A DNA stretch of 64,000 nucleotides from NCBI RefSeq assembly GCF_000204055.1, contig NW_006768798.1:665306-729305 (forward strand), written 5' to 3'. The DNA is from Melampsora larici-populina 98AG31. Its lineage: Eukaryota; Basidiomycota; Pucciniomycetes; Pucciniales; Melampsoraceae. The notes beneath the pieces are model-generated. The model saw only the letters and a list, made by a program, of their open reading frames with translations, made no database searches and was not told the DNA's origin. Of the stretch, positions 36,870 through 48,200 are shown piece by piece; the stretch's first letter is position 1, and every line of letters starts with the position of its first letter. Position numbers and translations under genes: made by a program.

Positions 36870-37780
36870 TTACACCTAATGTCTGCTTTTCGGCCTGAGG
36901 GCTAAGAATATTGTTGCGGGTGGAATCTTATTTATCCCTTCAATGTGTGCACACCGAGGAACATCGACCCTCCTTGGAATCAGACATGCGGGAGGTCTGG
37001 CTACACATCGTACAAGTCGAACCATCACCCTCCACCATTTACTTCTCGAAATATTCAACAAGGAATTGGTGTTGTCTTTATATGTAGCTACATTAAGTCA
37101 GGGGACTTATTCCCATTGCAGAGCTAGCAAGCTTATTTTGGCGGATGACAGCATTAGGTATCCCACTCCCTCGGCTCAGCAACTCTTCCCACTTCCTCCA
37201 CGTGCGGGATAGGGTTATGGCTTTACAAAAATCATTACTAAAGACATTTTCAACTCATTTCCCAAATATCTCGAGAAGGAATGGGCGGATGTCGATGATT
37301 CGACTTGTACAATGTGTAGCCAGACCTCCCGCATGTCCTATTCCAAGGAGGGTCGATGTTCCTCGGTGTGCTCACAGAAAAGGGATAAATAAGATTTCTC
37401 CCGCAAAGATTTTCTTAGCCCTCAGGCCAAAAAGCGGACATTAGGCGTAAGTCCCTCCGGTGCAGACATTCCTGATTCAACTTGTTGATTGACAGGGTGT
37501 CAAGCCTCGGAGGGACTTTGTTAAGTTAGGGGTGTTCAAACCTGTGCAAGAACTGTGCAAGACCAACGTGCAAGATCCGTGCAAGATCCGTGCAAGATTT
37601 CTTGCACTAATCTTGCACATTAATTTTTTTGACAACCCGAGTTATTGTGTTCCAAACCGTGCAAAAACCGTGCGAGACCGACTCTTGCAAGTTTTGTGCA
37701 AGATCCGTGCAAGTTCTATTCATATCTTGCACAGAACTTGCACAAAACTTGCATGAATTGATTTTGAGGTTTGAACACCT

Positions 37781-38205
37781 ACAGTCGAATTCAGAAAGTA
37801 TGACCAAAGTTTGCCCCCACAGCTCAAGTAAAAGGTAGTGTTCTAGAGTGTTCTTGTCAAGCGTCGCGTGCGTGATTGACTAGGATTGACTATAGTGCTA
37901 TATGTCAAGCGTAACCGGTTGGTTCTTTGCCCGGTCACTTCGCCGGTTGGTGTTGCTCAAAATGTCTACAATCTTGGATTAGAGTTGTCATGGTTTTTTC
38001 TGCTAAGGCAGGAGATCTGGTGAGGTCTCTCAAAATACGAGCACACTGAAGCAAGTGTAAATAGGCAATTGAGATATTAATGAATAAGCCATATGGCTTA
38101 TTCATGTGTGCTGGTATTTCTTTGTTACATCATACGCACTTGTGATCATGATGACATGATCAAAATGATGACATGATCAAAAGGTTCACTTTGCTCTTTA
38201 CCGTT
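37781..38205. other. Short gap before hAT-1
   Basis: Non-coding; includes an AT palindrome AATAAGCCATATGGCTTATT near 38082-38101. No gene. Confidence 0.4.
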
Positions 38206-38468
38206 GTTTCCTTTCAAGCTGAGCCCCGAACCAAAAAACCCGGGTAGTCACCTACCCGGTCCAAAAACTGGTAACTTTGAGTGTACCCGGTCCCGGTCCC
38301 GGTCCCGAGCAAAAGTAAGAAAAACCCGGTGCTCTAGACCACCCCCGGTCCTGAACCCGGGTAACCGAGGTAAACCCGAATTTTCCGGGGCCCCGCGGGT
38401 AAACCCGATTGTTTGCGGGGCCCAATCACGGAGAAAAGAAAAAAAAATCAATATTCAATAGTTCTTTC

Positions 38469-41351
38469 ATGTTCGGCCAGAATCCTTGCATCAAACCGAT
38501 GGAGATTCCAAACCACCTCACCGATACCATCCATCCAACTATTGATATGTTATCCATGTCTTCTGTTGCATCTACTCCCGCTTATACCCCAGCCCCCTCC
38601 GGCCGTTCAGACACTTGTGATGATGGTTCATCCGTCAAACGGAAACAAGTCAGCTATGTCTGGAGTCACTTTACGAAGGTCAAGGGCGCTACCAAAGGCA
38701 CCGGTCACAACTTATGCAAAGTAATCGACCCCAAGACTGGAAAACCCTGTGGCACACAGATGAAGGAAGATATCTATGGAAGTACAAGATCGATGGCTGC
38801 TCACTTGAAGAGTAAGCATAAGATTTACGAGGATGGGCCAGCAAAGAACCAATCGAGTGTTGTTGGTTACTTCAAGAAAAGCGTGATTGGGAATCCGGTG
38901 AGTCATGAATACTCTCTCTACCAACTCATTTGATTCATCCTTCTAATATTTTTTCTTTCCTTGTTTCTTTCTCTTGGTACTTGATAGGAAATTCTCAATA
39001 GGGAGACTCTCAAGACTGCGCTCACCTACTTCATATCCGATTGCGATCTCCCCTATGCCATAGTCAACCGACCATCTTTCAGAGACCTTCTTCAATTGGT
39101 CAACGGTCAAACTAGTGGAATGCTAGTGCAACGACATGCGATTGCTCAGCACTGCAGCAAAGTTTATAACCACTACAAGAACTTTATTCAGTCCGAGTAT
39201 TTTGATTGAAGCGACTATGTAGCCTTAACGCAAGCCGTGTGGACCTCACCTAATCATCACGGGTTCTTGGGAATCACTAGCCACTTCATCACTAAAGATT
39301 GGAAGCTCATGGACATCGTAACACTGCACAGATGTAGTATTTTTTGGCTACGCAAAATGATTAGAATTAATGTCAAAAATGATTAAAAATGCTATGTTAA
39401 TGCATAAAAATGCACCATTAATGCACCATTAATGAAAAAAAATGCAGCATCAATGCAGAAAAATGCAGTTTTAATGCACATGCAGAATGAATGCAAAATT
39501 CCACCTTTTTCAATTTTGTTTGTCCTTCAGGTCAATCATCTTTCACTTGGGAAAAATACTACATTTTCCCAGTGTAATTGGAATGCCCAATATTGAAGGT
39601 AAGTCTTTTTTTGTACATCTTTTTTTTCTTAATAGATTGTTTCTGACTAAACTATCTACCTGTCTCTGCTATCTAGGTGCCCACGATGCCAATAACTTTG
39701 TTGAGATTATTGGCAAGTATATCCGGGAATACAATCTGGGCTGGAAGGTAGCGGGCATGACTGCCGATAATGCCAGCGTGAACGTCAAGATTGGACGATT
39801 GCTTTTGGAAGAACCCAACATCAACTTTTCCGAGAATCAGCTCTTGGGATGCTGCACTCATGTCATCAACTTAGCCGCCAAGCAAGGCCTCAAGCTTTTT
39901 GGAGACACCTCGATCGAAGACAAAGAAACCCTACCGCCATCGTTAATGAATATTGTGGACTCTCCTGACAACACCTCTGTCAAGCTCAACACCATCTATG
40001 CTCGTATACACGGACTTGCAATGTACACTCGAAAAACCCCTCAACAAAGTCAGAACTTTGCAAAGGTGATAACTCTCCTTCAAGATTCAGATTCAGATGA
40101 TGGTGAAATCAACAATCAATTTGATGATTGAAATGCAACCAAACAACTCGATGCAAATGAAGATGACGACAAAGATATTGAAGCTCAACTAGACAAAGAT
40201 GCTGCCGAGTTCTTCCAGTACCGCACACCATCAAACCCCGATGAAGATGTTAATCATCAATCTCAAACTTCGACAACGGCTGGTCGAGCCAATAGGTTGA
40301 TGATTGATGTCTCAACCCGATGGAACTCGTCATACCTAATGCTTAAACATGCACTTTGATTGAAAGAGGCCTGCATCAAGTTTTGTGAACGGCGAGAAGC
40401 CCTCAAGTTTGCATTATCCCAGTTAGAGTGGGGCTACGTTCAGCAAATGTGCAACTTCCTTGAGCCTCTCAGTGAGGCTACCGATATGTTATGTCAAAGA
40501 CGATACCCTACAATGCATGAAGTAATTCCTATTTATACAGTCATCATTGATGGTTTGATGAAGGTACGTGATCTCAACTATTCATTTCACTCCAAGTAAT
40601 ATCATATTTATTGTTCAATTTCTCTTACTTCAGGTCAAGGAAAAGTATGACCACACTCAGCTTATACCAGCTGCCAAGGACATGCTGAATAAGCTGGAAG
40701 AGTACTTCAAACAAGCACTAAAAAACCAGCACCCGTTTGTGCAATGATTCTAAACCCTTGCCTGAAGATGAAGTTTTTTGAGGTAGGCAAATCTCTACTT
40801 ATCAACAATTAGTGATGATTATTGACCAAGAAGAATTTATCTAGGATCGAGCAGACTTCTTTATGAACTACGGCATGACTCCCCACAACTTCAAGCAACA
40901 GTTCATCAATATGGCATCCGCATTTTCCTCTGTTCCTCCAAGCTCCGAAGTCAAGAAAACAAAGGCAAACCCAAATCGCTTTGCCGAAGCCATCTACGGA
41001 AGCGATGAACCTACCATATACAACACTATCAAGAGTGAAATTCATCGCTATTTAGGTGATTGTGATCGACATCGGGGGGATGTATTATCTTTTTGGAAAG
41101 GGAAAGAGGACTCCCTACCAGGACTTGCCAAGATGGCAAAGATGTACCTCACCATTCCTGCTACTAGCACTCCATCTGAGGGAGCTTTTAGTAAGATGAA
41201 GCGTATCATAGGACCTCAACGAGCTTCTTTATCTCCTGCAAGTGTGGAGATTCTTTTGTGTCTTAAAGAGTGGTTCCGCCTCTTTGGGCCTATGTATTTC
41301 CCTCATAAACTTAACTCAACCAACAATCAGATTGTAATCGATGATGATTGA
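38469..41351 (+). pseudogene. BED-finger hAT transposase, degraded
   Basis: Reads from MFGQNPC (38469) or MEIPNH (38499). BED zinc finger at 38650-38820 (SYVWSHFTKVKG, then LCKV, CGTQM, HLKSKH). RNase H-like core follows: VWTSPNHHGFLGIT, GAHDANNFVEII, TADNASVN (catalytic Asp region), LGCCTHVINLAAK, then VSTRWNSS. The C-terminal dimerisation domain is intact at 40863-41351 (LPGLAKMAKMYLTIPATSTPSEGAFS). Lesions: in-frame TGA at 39207-39209, 40129-40131 and 40357-40359, a frame slip near 40738, and a 253-bp insertion at 39322-39574. Introns of ~70-90 bp are visible. Same family as hAT-2. Confidence 0.9.
39322..39574. mobile_element. Small CACTA-like MITE inside hAT-1
   Basis: 253 bp, TSD TAA (39319-39321, 39575-39577), ends CACTGCACAGATGTAGTATT and inverted CACTGGGAAAATGTAGTATT. 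Deleting it restores the codons for LMDIV-IGMP seen uninterrupted in hAT-2 (LMDVVIGMP). The interior has many AATGCA words. Confidence 0.85.
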
Positions 41352-41674
41352 CATTCACAACTCAATTTTCATCATAAATTTTTTGTTTTCTAATTTTATT
41401 TTTTTATTCTTTCTTTTTCACCACTTTCTTCACGGGGTTACAACTTCACTGTTGTTTTGTTGTACTCTTTCCATTAGTTTGAAATCAATTTGTTTGCTCA
41501 AAAGCCACGGGTTACCCGTGGGTTGGGTACTTTCTAAAAACCCCCCGGCTTCCAAAACCGTTGGGTTAACCGATGTATCAGGGGGTCAAAAAGCCTAACC
41601 AAAACCGCAACCGGCGGGTTGGTTTCCGGGTAACCCAAGGGACGTCGGTTTCAGGGCTCGGCTTGAGTTTCCTT

Positions 41675-42645
41675 TTCTTTATCGAATCCAAGCTTACTTT
41701 ATCTCAAACAACTCTTCTTTACCAATGTAATTGATTTTCAACCCCTGTATCTTGACTTCGTGGGTTTTCGGTTGAATGATCAAGGTTCAAACAGATTATA
41801 TAAAAAGAAAGCTTACCTCACCAGTTAGAACAATAGACCTTCAAAACAACAACATCATCAAGAACTCCGACTTATTTGGACTATTGACTTGGAGGCTAAT
41901 AAGTTAGTCAGATATTGCAATATCTTGACGGACGGGGTCAAGCAAGGCTCTTTTACCAAGTCGGTCGCTCTTGGACCTTGAAAGCTTTGGTCGGATTGGA
42001 AATTTGGTTGAATTTGAACCTACATCACCACAGCTTGTGTGGTTCGTGAAATGAGGCAACAGAGATACAGGCAACGGTCCCAATCCAAGGCCGGGATTGA
42101 TCTTCCAGTGCACAAATGGGGAATTGGTTTGGCAGCGGGGTAATGAAAATCGGCGAGTCAAATTTTTGGACACAGGACAACCTGAGGTCTGATTTGTGTT
42201 TTGTATCTGAAAAGAGACCAAAGAGATCTGCCAAAAGCAAACATCCGTGGGGGGGCCACTACAAAACTGTATGTAAAGAAGTAAAAAAAAATTAACAAAA
42301 AAAACTGATGTGGAGCAAATTATCATGGAGAGGGAGGGCCAGAGGGAAAATAAAAAACTATAGTATGGGATCGTAGAATTTTGCGAACTTTGATTTGCAA
42401 TGATCAATGTTCGCAAATTGTATATGTCGTAAAATTCGAAAATACCTAGGTATTCTTCAATTTTACAGACATTTAATAATTTTAAATGCATGTAAAAAAA
42501 AGGTTCGGAAAAATTGTCCCGCAAAAGTAGTACACAGATGGGGCTTTTTCGAATTTTACGGTTGAACTTTTGCAACCAATTTGCTCCGCAAAAAAAAACA
42601 TACGCAAAAGTAAATTTCGTGGGGGTATTGTTGAATTTTGTAGCC
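41675..42645. other. Spacer, probably including a terminus of MULE-2
   Basis: About 42365-42645 is rich in TTTTGCGAA, TTCGCAAA and GTAAAATTC words. The DNA just right of MULE-1 (51671-51760) has similar GCAAAA words and was contiguous with it before MULE-1 inserted. I read it as the left terminal region of MULE-2, end not located. A 247-codon minus-strand open frame (41904-42647) has no family resemblance. Confidence 0.4.
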
Positions 42646-42654
42646 ATTAAATAC

Positions 42655-43020
42655 GGGGAGGGGGAATTTTACACCGACTCTTTTCCACCGAAACATCATG
42701 TGTAAAATCGAGTCAGTGTAAAATTCCAAAACAGGGTTGGGTTCTTAGAATTTTACACTTGTCTTGTATTTTTTATCTCGGTGTAATAAAATTCAGTGTA
42801 AAAATTCCAGTGCAAAAGTCATGTGGCCGGTGGTAAGGTTGAATTTTACACTGATTTCTTTACACATGATATGGCGGTGTAAAAAAAAACGGTGTAAAAT
42901 TTGAGATTAGACAGGCAAAGTACAATTTTGCACCCCCAAAATTTACACCGGGTGTGTCTGTGTAAGCAGGTCATGTGCAAAAATGTAACATCGGCACGCC
43001 TAAATTGATTTTTGCACCGA
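42655..43020. repeat. MULE-1 left TIR with GTGTAAAA motif array
   Basis: Shares blocks such as CATGTGTAAAATC, AGTCAGTGTAAAATTCC and TTAGAATTTTACACTTGTCT with the inverse of the right TIR. More than ten GTGTAAAA/TTTTACAC words lie in both orientations at irregular spacing; candidate transposase-binding sites. Confidence 0.85.
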
Positions 43021-43164
43021 AAACTTTACGCAGACTTGAGAACAAAAACACGGGAGATAAGCGCACAAGAAACATTTGTATGGGTTTATAGTCGACGCAC
43101 AGGCATACAGGAAAGAAAAAGAAGTTCTTTCATAACATAGAAAGAACAAAAAAAAGACAAATCA

Positions 43165-45174
43165 CTATTCCCTCAACTTCTTAAGCCGCTCGCGGTTCTC
43201 CGCCGCAGCCTGGCGCCCCTTTGCAGCTGCAGCTTTGCGCTTATCAGCTGTAGCCTTGCGCTTATCAGCTGCAGCCTTTCGTTTAGCCGCTGCAGAGCTG
43301 TCTTCCGCTTGTGAGGGATCAGACTTGTTTGTAGCATTGCGCGTGCGCTTGGTACCTGTATGCAGCATTGGGAACAAGTCAGTGTCCTGCAAAGAACCAT
43401 GAAAACTAGTTAAGGAAGGGACATTACGTGGTTGGACGTCTGTGGAGGCTACTGGTGGTGCAAGGTCCTCATCGAAATTTGACGAATTCAAATTTGAATT
43501 TGGTATGGCCAACTTGATCCTCAATTTGACAGGGTTCAAAGGCGTCTCGAGTTCCTCAGAAGGTTGATGAGATAGCTCATCAACCTCCACGTCGGCGTCT
43601 TCGGTTTGTATGACACCCACATGATCAAGAGGTCCGAATTTGAGGTCGAGAGGCTCGTCATTATTGCTCAGAGGCTCGTCGGTATTGTAGAGAACATTGA
43701 GTGTGTCGTAGAGAACGTCCTCGTTGTCGTTGAGGTGTTCTTCATCAGCATTAGCATCAGTACCAACTGGCAAAGAAGCCTCTTCGGGTAAGGCGTTGGT
43801 TAAAAGGCCGTCGTCAGTGAGAGAAGGAAGGCCTCCTCCAAATGGCATCGTGCTGGTAGGCAATGTGAAAGGGATTGAGAGGTGACGGGTTGGAAACTTC
43901 TTCATCATGTCCAGAAGGGCTTGTTTGATCTTGATAGATTCAGCTTTGAATGGAACCCGCGTGTAACATGTCCAGCCGGTGTCAGCAATACACCCAGAAA
44001 TGCTGTCTACGTCGCGGGATATTAGCTGAGCAAATCCTGCATTCTTGAGCTCGTCGTAATGCCATACGCCCAAAACGCCTTCAACTGAGCGCACCACTTG
44101 GCACCAATAATGATTGCCACCCCAGAATCCACGGGTGACCATCTGATATTGGGCTTCACCAACTACTATACGCGCGGGCCAGTTGGACTCGCCCATGTAA
44201 TGTCCTCTTTCCTTGGTATCTAAAGCCATGACGTTGTCCATGAGAAAGTAGAGATGCAAAGGTAAGGATGTATGTTCAATCTTCATACGTTGATCATACA
44301 TTGTTGGGTCCTCTTCCTCCTGGCCTTTCGTAATTGGATGACATTGTCGGCATACAAGGCCGGGTTCGGTGAGGACACCTTCAGTGAATAATTCTTCTAG
44401 CAATAGGTCCAGTTGACCATAAGCAACCACAGACTCCCTGAATATCGAGGGGAAAAGACGGAAACCACCCAAAGATCGAGTTGTAGCTCGATTGTGAGCG
44501 CTGTTGCAATGGCATATCAAGGTCTTAGTCACGTTGATAGCAAAAAGAGGCCTTGTGTGCGGGTGTTCGACTATCATGTCCATGAATCCATTGGCAGAAC
44601 AAAACTTGTCGGACGTGTAAGACTCCGGTTTGAGAGCTTGAATGGCTTTGTTTATGATGTTCTGGCCTCGTTTCAATAAACTGCCGAGGTGTTTCCCTTC
44701 ATTCATTTCACCATCGCAACGTCCGGTGAAATGTTGAATGATTATCGTGGGCAAAGATGTCCCATTGACGTGTGTGTGGTCACTCCAAAGTGGACCCCAA
44801 AGAGCGTAGAGGGATTCCAGCGTGGCAGTCTGCCAGCATCGATTCAGTGTTCCAATGGTTGTGCCTGACGTATAAGACTTGTATGTCGTCAAAGCACTTC
44901 GATTGACGTTCTGGGAACCTCGAGGACGTCCAGGACCTTTCTTCTTGGACGGTTTTCCGGATTTAGCATTGGCACCATCAAGCAGTTCTTGGGTGGTATC
45001 CGGTGCACGGCCGTCATTTGCAACATATCGGCGTTTAGTGGGTTTGGCCATGCCTAAAGACGTAACAACATCTTGCCAATTTTGATTGCTGGAACCGTAA
45101 GTTACTGCGATGCCTTTGCATCGTGCCTCGTAGTCGCGCTCTAAACTTGATACAAAGGCAAACAGTTGAATCAT
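43165..45174 (-). CDS. MULE-1 C-terminal part: AT-hook and USP-like cysteine protease domain
   Basis: Open 669-codon stretch, almost certainly the last large exon of the MULE-1 gene: the preceding exon ends with the transposase motif AQESLHRVYYM, as in MULE-2. An AT-hook-like KKGPGRPRGSQN lies at ~78-90. A peptidase C19-like cysteine box GTLNRCWQTATLESLYALW (Cys113, codon ~44838) and a histidine box GGNHYWCQVVRS (His355, codon ~44112) with WHYDELKNAG (Asp374) give the USP order Cys-His-Asp. Between them a zinc-ribbon-like CHC (221-223) and CRQC (275-278) sit where USP finger ribbons occur. The tail is acidic, then Ala/Lys-rich with ADKRKA repeats. Inferred role: cleaving ubiquitin-like modifiers or processing the transposase; no activity can be claimed from sequence. 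Confidence 0.8.
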   Translation of the reverse strand: MIQLFAFVSSLERDYEARCKGIAVTYGSSNQNWQDVVTSLGMAKPTKRRYVANDGRAPDTTQELLDGANAKSGKPSKKKGPGRPRGSQNVNRSALTTYKSYTSGTTIGTLNRCWQTATLESLYALWGPLWSDHTHVNGTSLPTIIIQHFTGRCDGEMNEGKHLGSLLKRGQNIINKAIQALKPESYTSDKFCSANGFMDMIVEHPHTRPLFAINVTKTLICHCNSAHNRATTRSLGGFRLFPSIFRESVVAYGQLDLLLEELFTEGVLTEPGLVCRQCHPITKGQEEEDPTMYDQRMKIEHTSLPLHLYFLMDNVMALDTKERGHYMGESNWPARIVVGEAQYQMVTRGFWGGNHYWCQVVRSVEGVLGVWHYDELKNAGFAQLISRDVDSISGCIADTGWTCYTRVPFKAESIKIKQALLDMMKKFPTRHLSIPFTLPTSTMPFGGGLPSLTDDGLLTNALPEEASLPVGTDANADEEHLNDNEDVLYDTLNVLYNTDEPLSNNDEPLDLKFGPLDHVGVIQTEDADVEVDELSHQPSEELETPLNPVKLRIKLAIPNSNLNSSNFDEDLAPPVASTDVQPRNVPSLTSFHGSLQDTDLFPMLHTGTKRTRNATNKSDPSQAEDSSAAAKRKAAADKRKATADKRKAAAAKGRQAAAENRERLKKLRE

Positions 45175-45240
45175 CCCGCCGATGATCCCACACTTGCCAT
45201 CACTAACAATAACCCAAGATATAACAATTATTAATAATTG

Positions 45241-48200
45241 TTACAGTTCACATTTGATGAGGTCAACAAGGTATGACAAAGACGCACCAGAGCATGTAAT
45301 AGACTCGGTGTAAGGATTCCTGCGCATTGGTCGTTTTGGGTAAATCCGCGCAGCGGCGTGGTTGAGCCTCTCCTTTGTCATCGGATTCTTCTTCAGGCAA
45401 TGGCGGGTCATCTTCAGGAATACGCTTATGCGCAGGGAAGAGAATGGCTTGGACATCCGCCGCGTACCACCAATCGATCCACTTTTTCGCCAATGGAAAT
45501 AATCGTCGCAAGTCTTTGAGTCTTTGGTCAAGATTCGGAAGTCCAGGTTCATCCGGGAGAAGAAGCTCTTGACACAGTTTCTTCCAAGTACCCTGCGTGT
45601 CCAAGGTAGAGAACAATTAGATGAAATACATAAAGACAATAACGAAGGTAATTAAAGACATAAGAAAGGTAACCTACCACCATATTAACCTTCACAACTT
45701 TGTGATTTTTCAAAATACGAGTGACCGCCTGTTGATAATGCTGTTCGCAGCCGTGCAACTTCGAAAAGGCTATTTTTCGATCATGCACGTTGAATACCTC
45801 CATGTATGCATCAATGAATCCATTTTTCTGAGCGGCAGAAAAATCCACAACCTGTTTGACCAGGCGCCTTTTTTCTCTGTCTGATAGATCAGTCTTCTGG
45901 ATTTGTTTGAACAGAGTGGCGAAATGAGTCTTGTAGTGTAAGGTTGACAGTCCTCCAAGCCACGACAGTAAGATCGGTATCCAGCGCGGGAGTTTCTCGT
46001 TGTACATCGACGTGGTTAATAGGTAACCGTTGTGGTGATCTATTTACAATATCAAGCAAGAAAATTAATCATCTTTTACTTTATCAATTTATTAGCAAAC
46101 TTCAATATAGCAGAGAATTCAAAATTCAGGTTTTCAGATCAATTGAAGCTCTTAGAGGCTTATGTATACTTATTAGATCATTATTATGTCATCTTATTTC
46201 AAAATTATTATTAAGATCAACATAGTTTACTTACAAAGTTATTACAAAAAGACAGAAAAAGAAAAGATAAGAAAAATTTGAAAATATAGGTGTAAAAGTT
46301 GGAAAATGGGTTTTAGCTTATTTAAAATAAAGTTATGGGTATTATGAGGTTAGAATATGAAAGGACAACATTATATTATACTATGACAATTTTAATCTTG
46401 AAGGTTGATAAGGAGGAACAAAAGTTATTAGGGAAAAGGCATCTTTTTGAAGTTGGTAAACAAGGGTTATGCGTGTAGTTTACATATGTAATGGTGGTAG
46501 TAGTGGAAATTAAGGTTGCCAAGAGGATTTTTCGGGATTTTTAAGGTTATAGAAGATGATGACATATTACATGAGCAAGAAAAAGAGAGTATCAGCTGTG
46601 AAAAGTGAAGAAAATGGGTGAATTCCGTGCAAAATGGAGGTTTTCAGCTAATTACATACGTCAAATGACGTCAGATAAAGTTGGTAGATGGCTCATTCAA
46701 CGCAGAAGAGTGGATTACAGAATTTAAAATCTTTAAATCATTAGTAACGGAGGTGTATGTAAAAAGTTATAAGGCAAATAAGAAATTGGTGTGAATCTCG
46801 AATTTACAGTCACAAGTCAACATGTAACACCAAAAACCTTAACTTCACAACTCAATATCTTACTCATCACTCATCAGAAGTAGGTCATGTAGGTGTTAGA
46901 AATGATCAGTAACACGTGGGCTACAAGATGCACTTTAGTAATCAAAAATTGGAGCACATCTGAAAAGATTTGTAATCTCAAAAATTGGTTTTCAGCTAGT
47001 TTACAAGGAAAAAATCACCTGTATTCATCATAAGAAGTGCTGTACATCATATTATTGCGTCATTGATCACTTTTGGCTGTGAAAATTACATCATACATTA
47101 GTAACAAGATCATTACATTGCGTCATTACATGGTTTTTAGGGTTATTTAGGCGGATTTGATTGGTTTTTGAAGCTGTGGACTGTTTTAAAAGTTGTTAAA
47201 TGTGGATATAAGTACTCCTTGATGATTTTAGGATTGTAGCGCCCTTTTCTGCATCTTATACCTTTGTTGTAGTGTTATAAATCATCATTTATTTACTATA
47301 TTTGTACTAAGATCACTTAAATCCGCCCCTTCAAAGCAAGGAGAAATTTATTTACGTGTGTTAAAGACTACAAGTCAAATTGGGAATAATACTTACAACA
47401 GTATTGCTAGTAATAAACATAGTGTGTGACTTTTTTGCGCTTAAAATCAGGGAATAATACTTATAACAGTATTGCTTTATTTTCTCTGGTGCTTTATCTA
47501 TTTCTCTGTTATCACAAAGTGGTCAGCAAGTGCCCTTGTGCTGATTTCTTTGAAGAAGGCAGTCTTTAGGCAACTTCTACTATATTACACGTAGTAGATT
47601 ATCCCTTCTTAGGTGTTGTAAAGCTCTTGTTGAGCTTTAAATACTACACCGTTCAGAAAGAATTTGTAAGTGACATCGGAGAGGAGGCCGCCAGAGTAGG
47701 CCTCCCCGTCTTCTTGTTTGACTACTAGCATTTCGGCCATCCACTTCGTTTGGAAGGTGAAATGATCATTGTCATCCATTGAGACAGATACGATTTTCAT
47801 CCCTTTCCTGTCAAAGGCAAAAGAGGATATATCAGCCATCATGTATAGTAAACACCCAAATAGAATGGAATACGAAAAGAGAGACAGGGAGTACAAAAGA
47901 CAAATAAAATCTACTGACTTGGACCAATGTTTGATCTGTGTATACCATCTGTCACCTCCTTGCTTATCATTCTTATCGTCCATCAACCCATGTTTTGCAA
48001 GAATGTCACGGCGCAAATAGCCAAGGCGGTCGGTATGCCCAAAAGAGGAATGGATGTCTGTTATCGAAGCAATAGGTTGGGTGCCAAGACGGGCACGTCC
48101 AACCTATCAGAGAGAGCAGAACTGTGAGTTTATGTGCTTCAGAGTAACGGAGAAGAGAAGAAGATAAAGATGATTATACATACCTTCATACCAAGTGGTC

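Larger units (their letters stand above)
35714..37530. mobile_element. Foldback element B with long inverted repeats, TSD GGTGTT
   Basis: 1817 bp (743 bp without nested element C). Perfect inverted tips CCTAACTTAACAAAGTCCCTC, then long inverted repeats; for example GGCCTGAGGGCTAAGAA and CGAGGAACATCGACCCTCC occur near 36890-36975 and again inverted near 37345-37430. A 6-bp duplication GGTGTT flanks it (35708-35713, 37531-37536). No coding capacity; superfamily unassigned. Confidence 0.85.
35708..37780. mobile_element. MITE A with GGTGTTCAAACC ends, split by element B
   Basis: Right part 37531-37780 starts GGTGTTCAAACCTGTGCAAG and ends in the inverse GAGGTTTGAACACCT. The left tip GGTGTT also stands at 35708-35713, because element B inserted 6 bp inside the MITE and duplicated that hexamer. 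Without B the MITE is ~250 bp. It is packed with GTGCAAGA/TCTTGCAC words in both directions (over ten). The target duplication is unclear (possibly TA). Confidence 0.75.
38214..41666 (+). mobile_element. hAT transposon copy 1 (hAT-1), dead
   Basis: 3453 bp bounded by the 8-bp duplication GTTTCCTT (38206-38213 and 41667-41674). Inverted tips are TCAAGCTGAGCCCCGAACC and TCAAGCCGAGCCCTGAAACC. GC-rich termini with CCCGGGTA/TACCCGGG words flank one plus-strand transposase gene. TSD, tip type and protein all agree on hAT. Confidence 0.93.

Noticed and set aside
38204..38461. Open frames in the GC-rich hAT-1 left end
   Set aside because: Pro/Arg-rich translation of TIR repeats, present in other frames too.
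41904..42647. 247-codon minus-strand open frame
   Set aside because: No domain, aromatic-rich low-quality composition, overlaps the MULE-1 TSD and presumed MULE-2 terminal repeats.
46031..47648. Intron of the MULE-1 transposase gene
   Set aside because: Flanked by a duplicated CCGT, same unit present in the TIR, and no suitable splice sites; it is an insertion.
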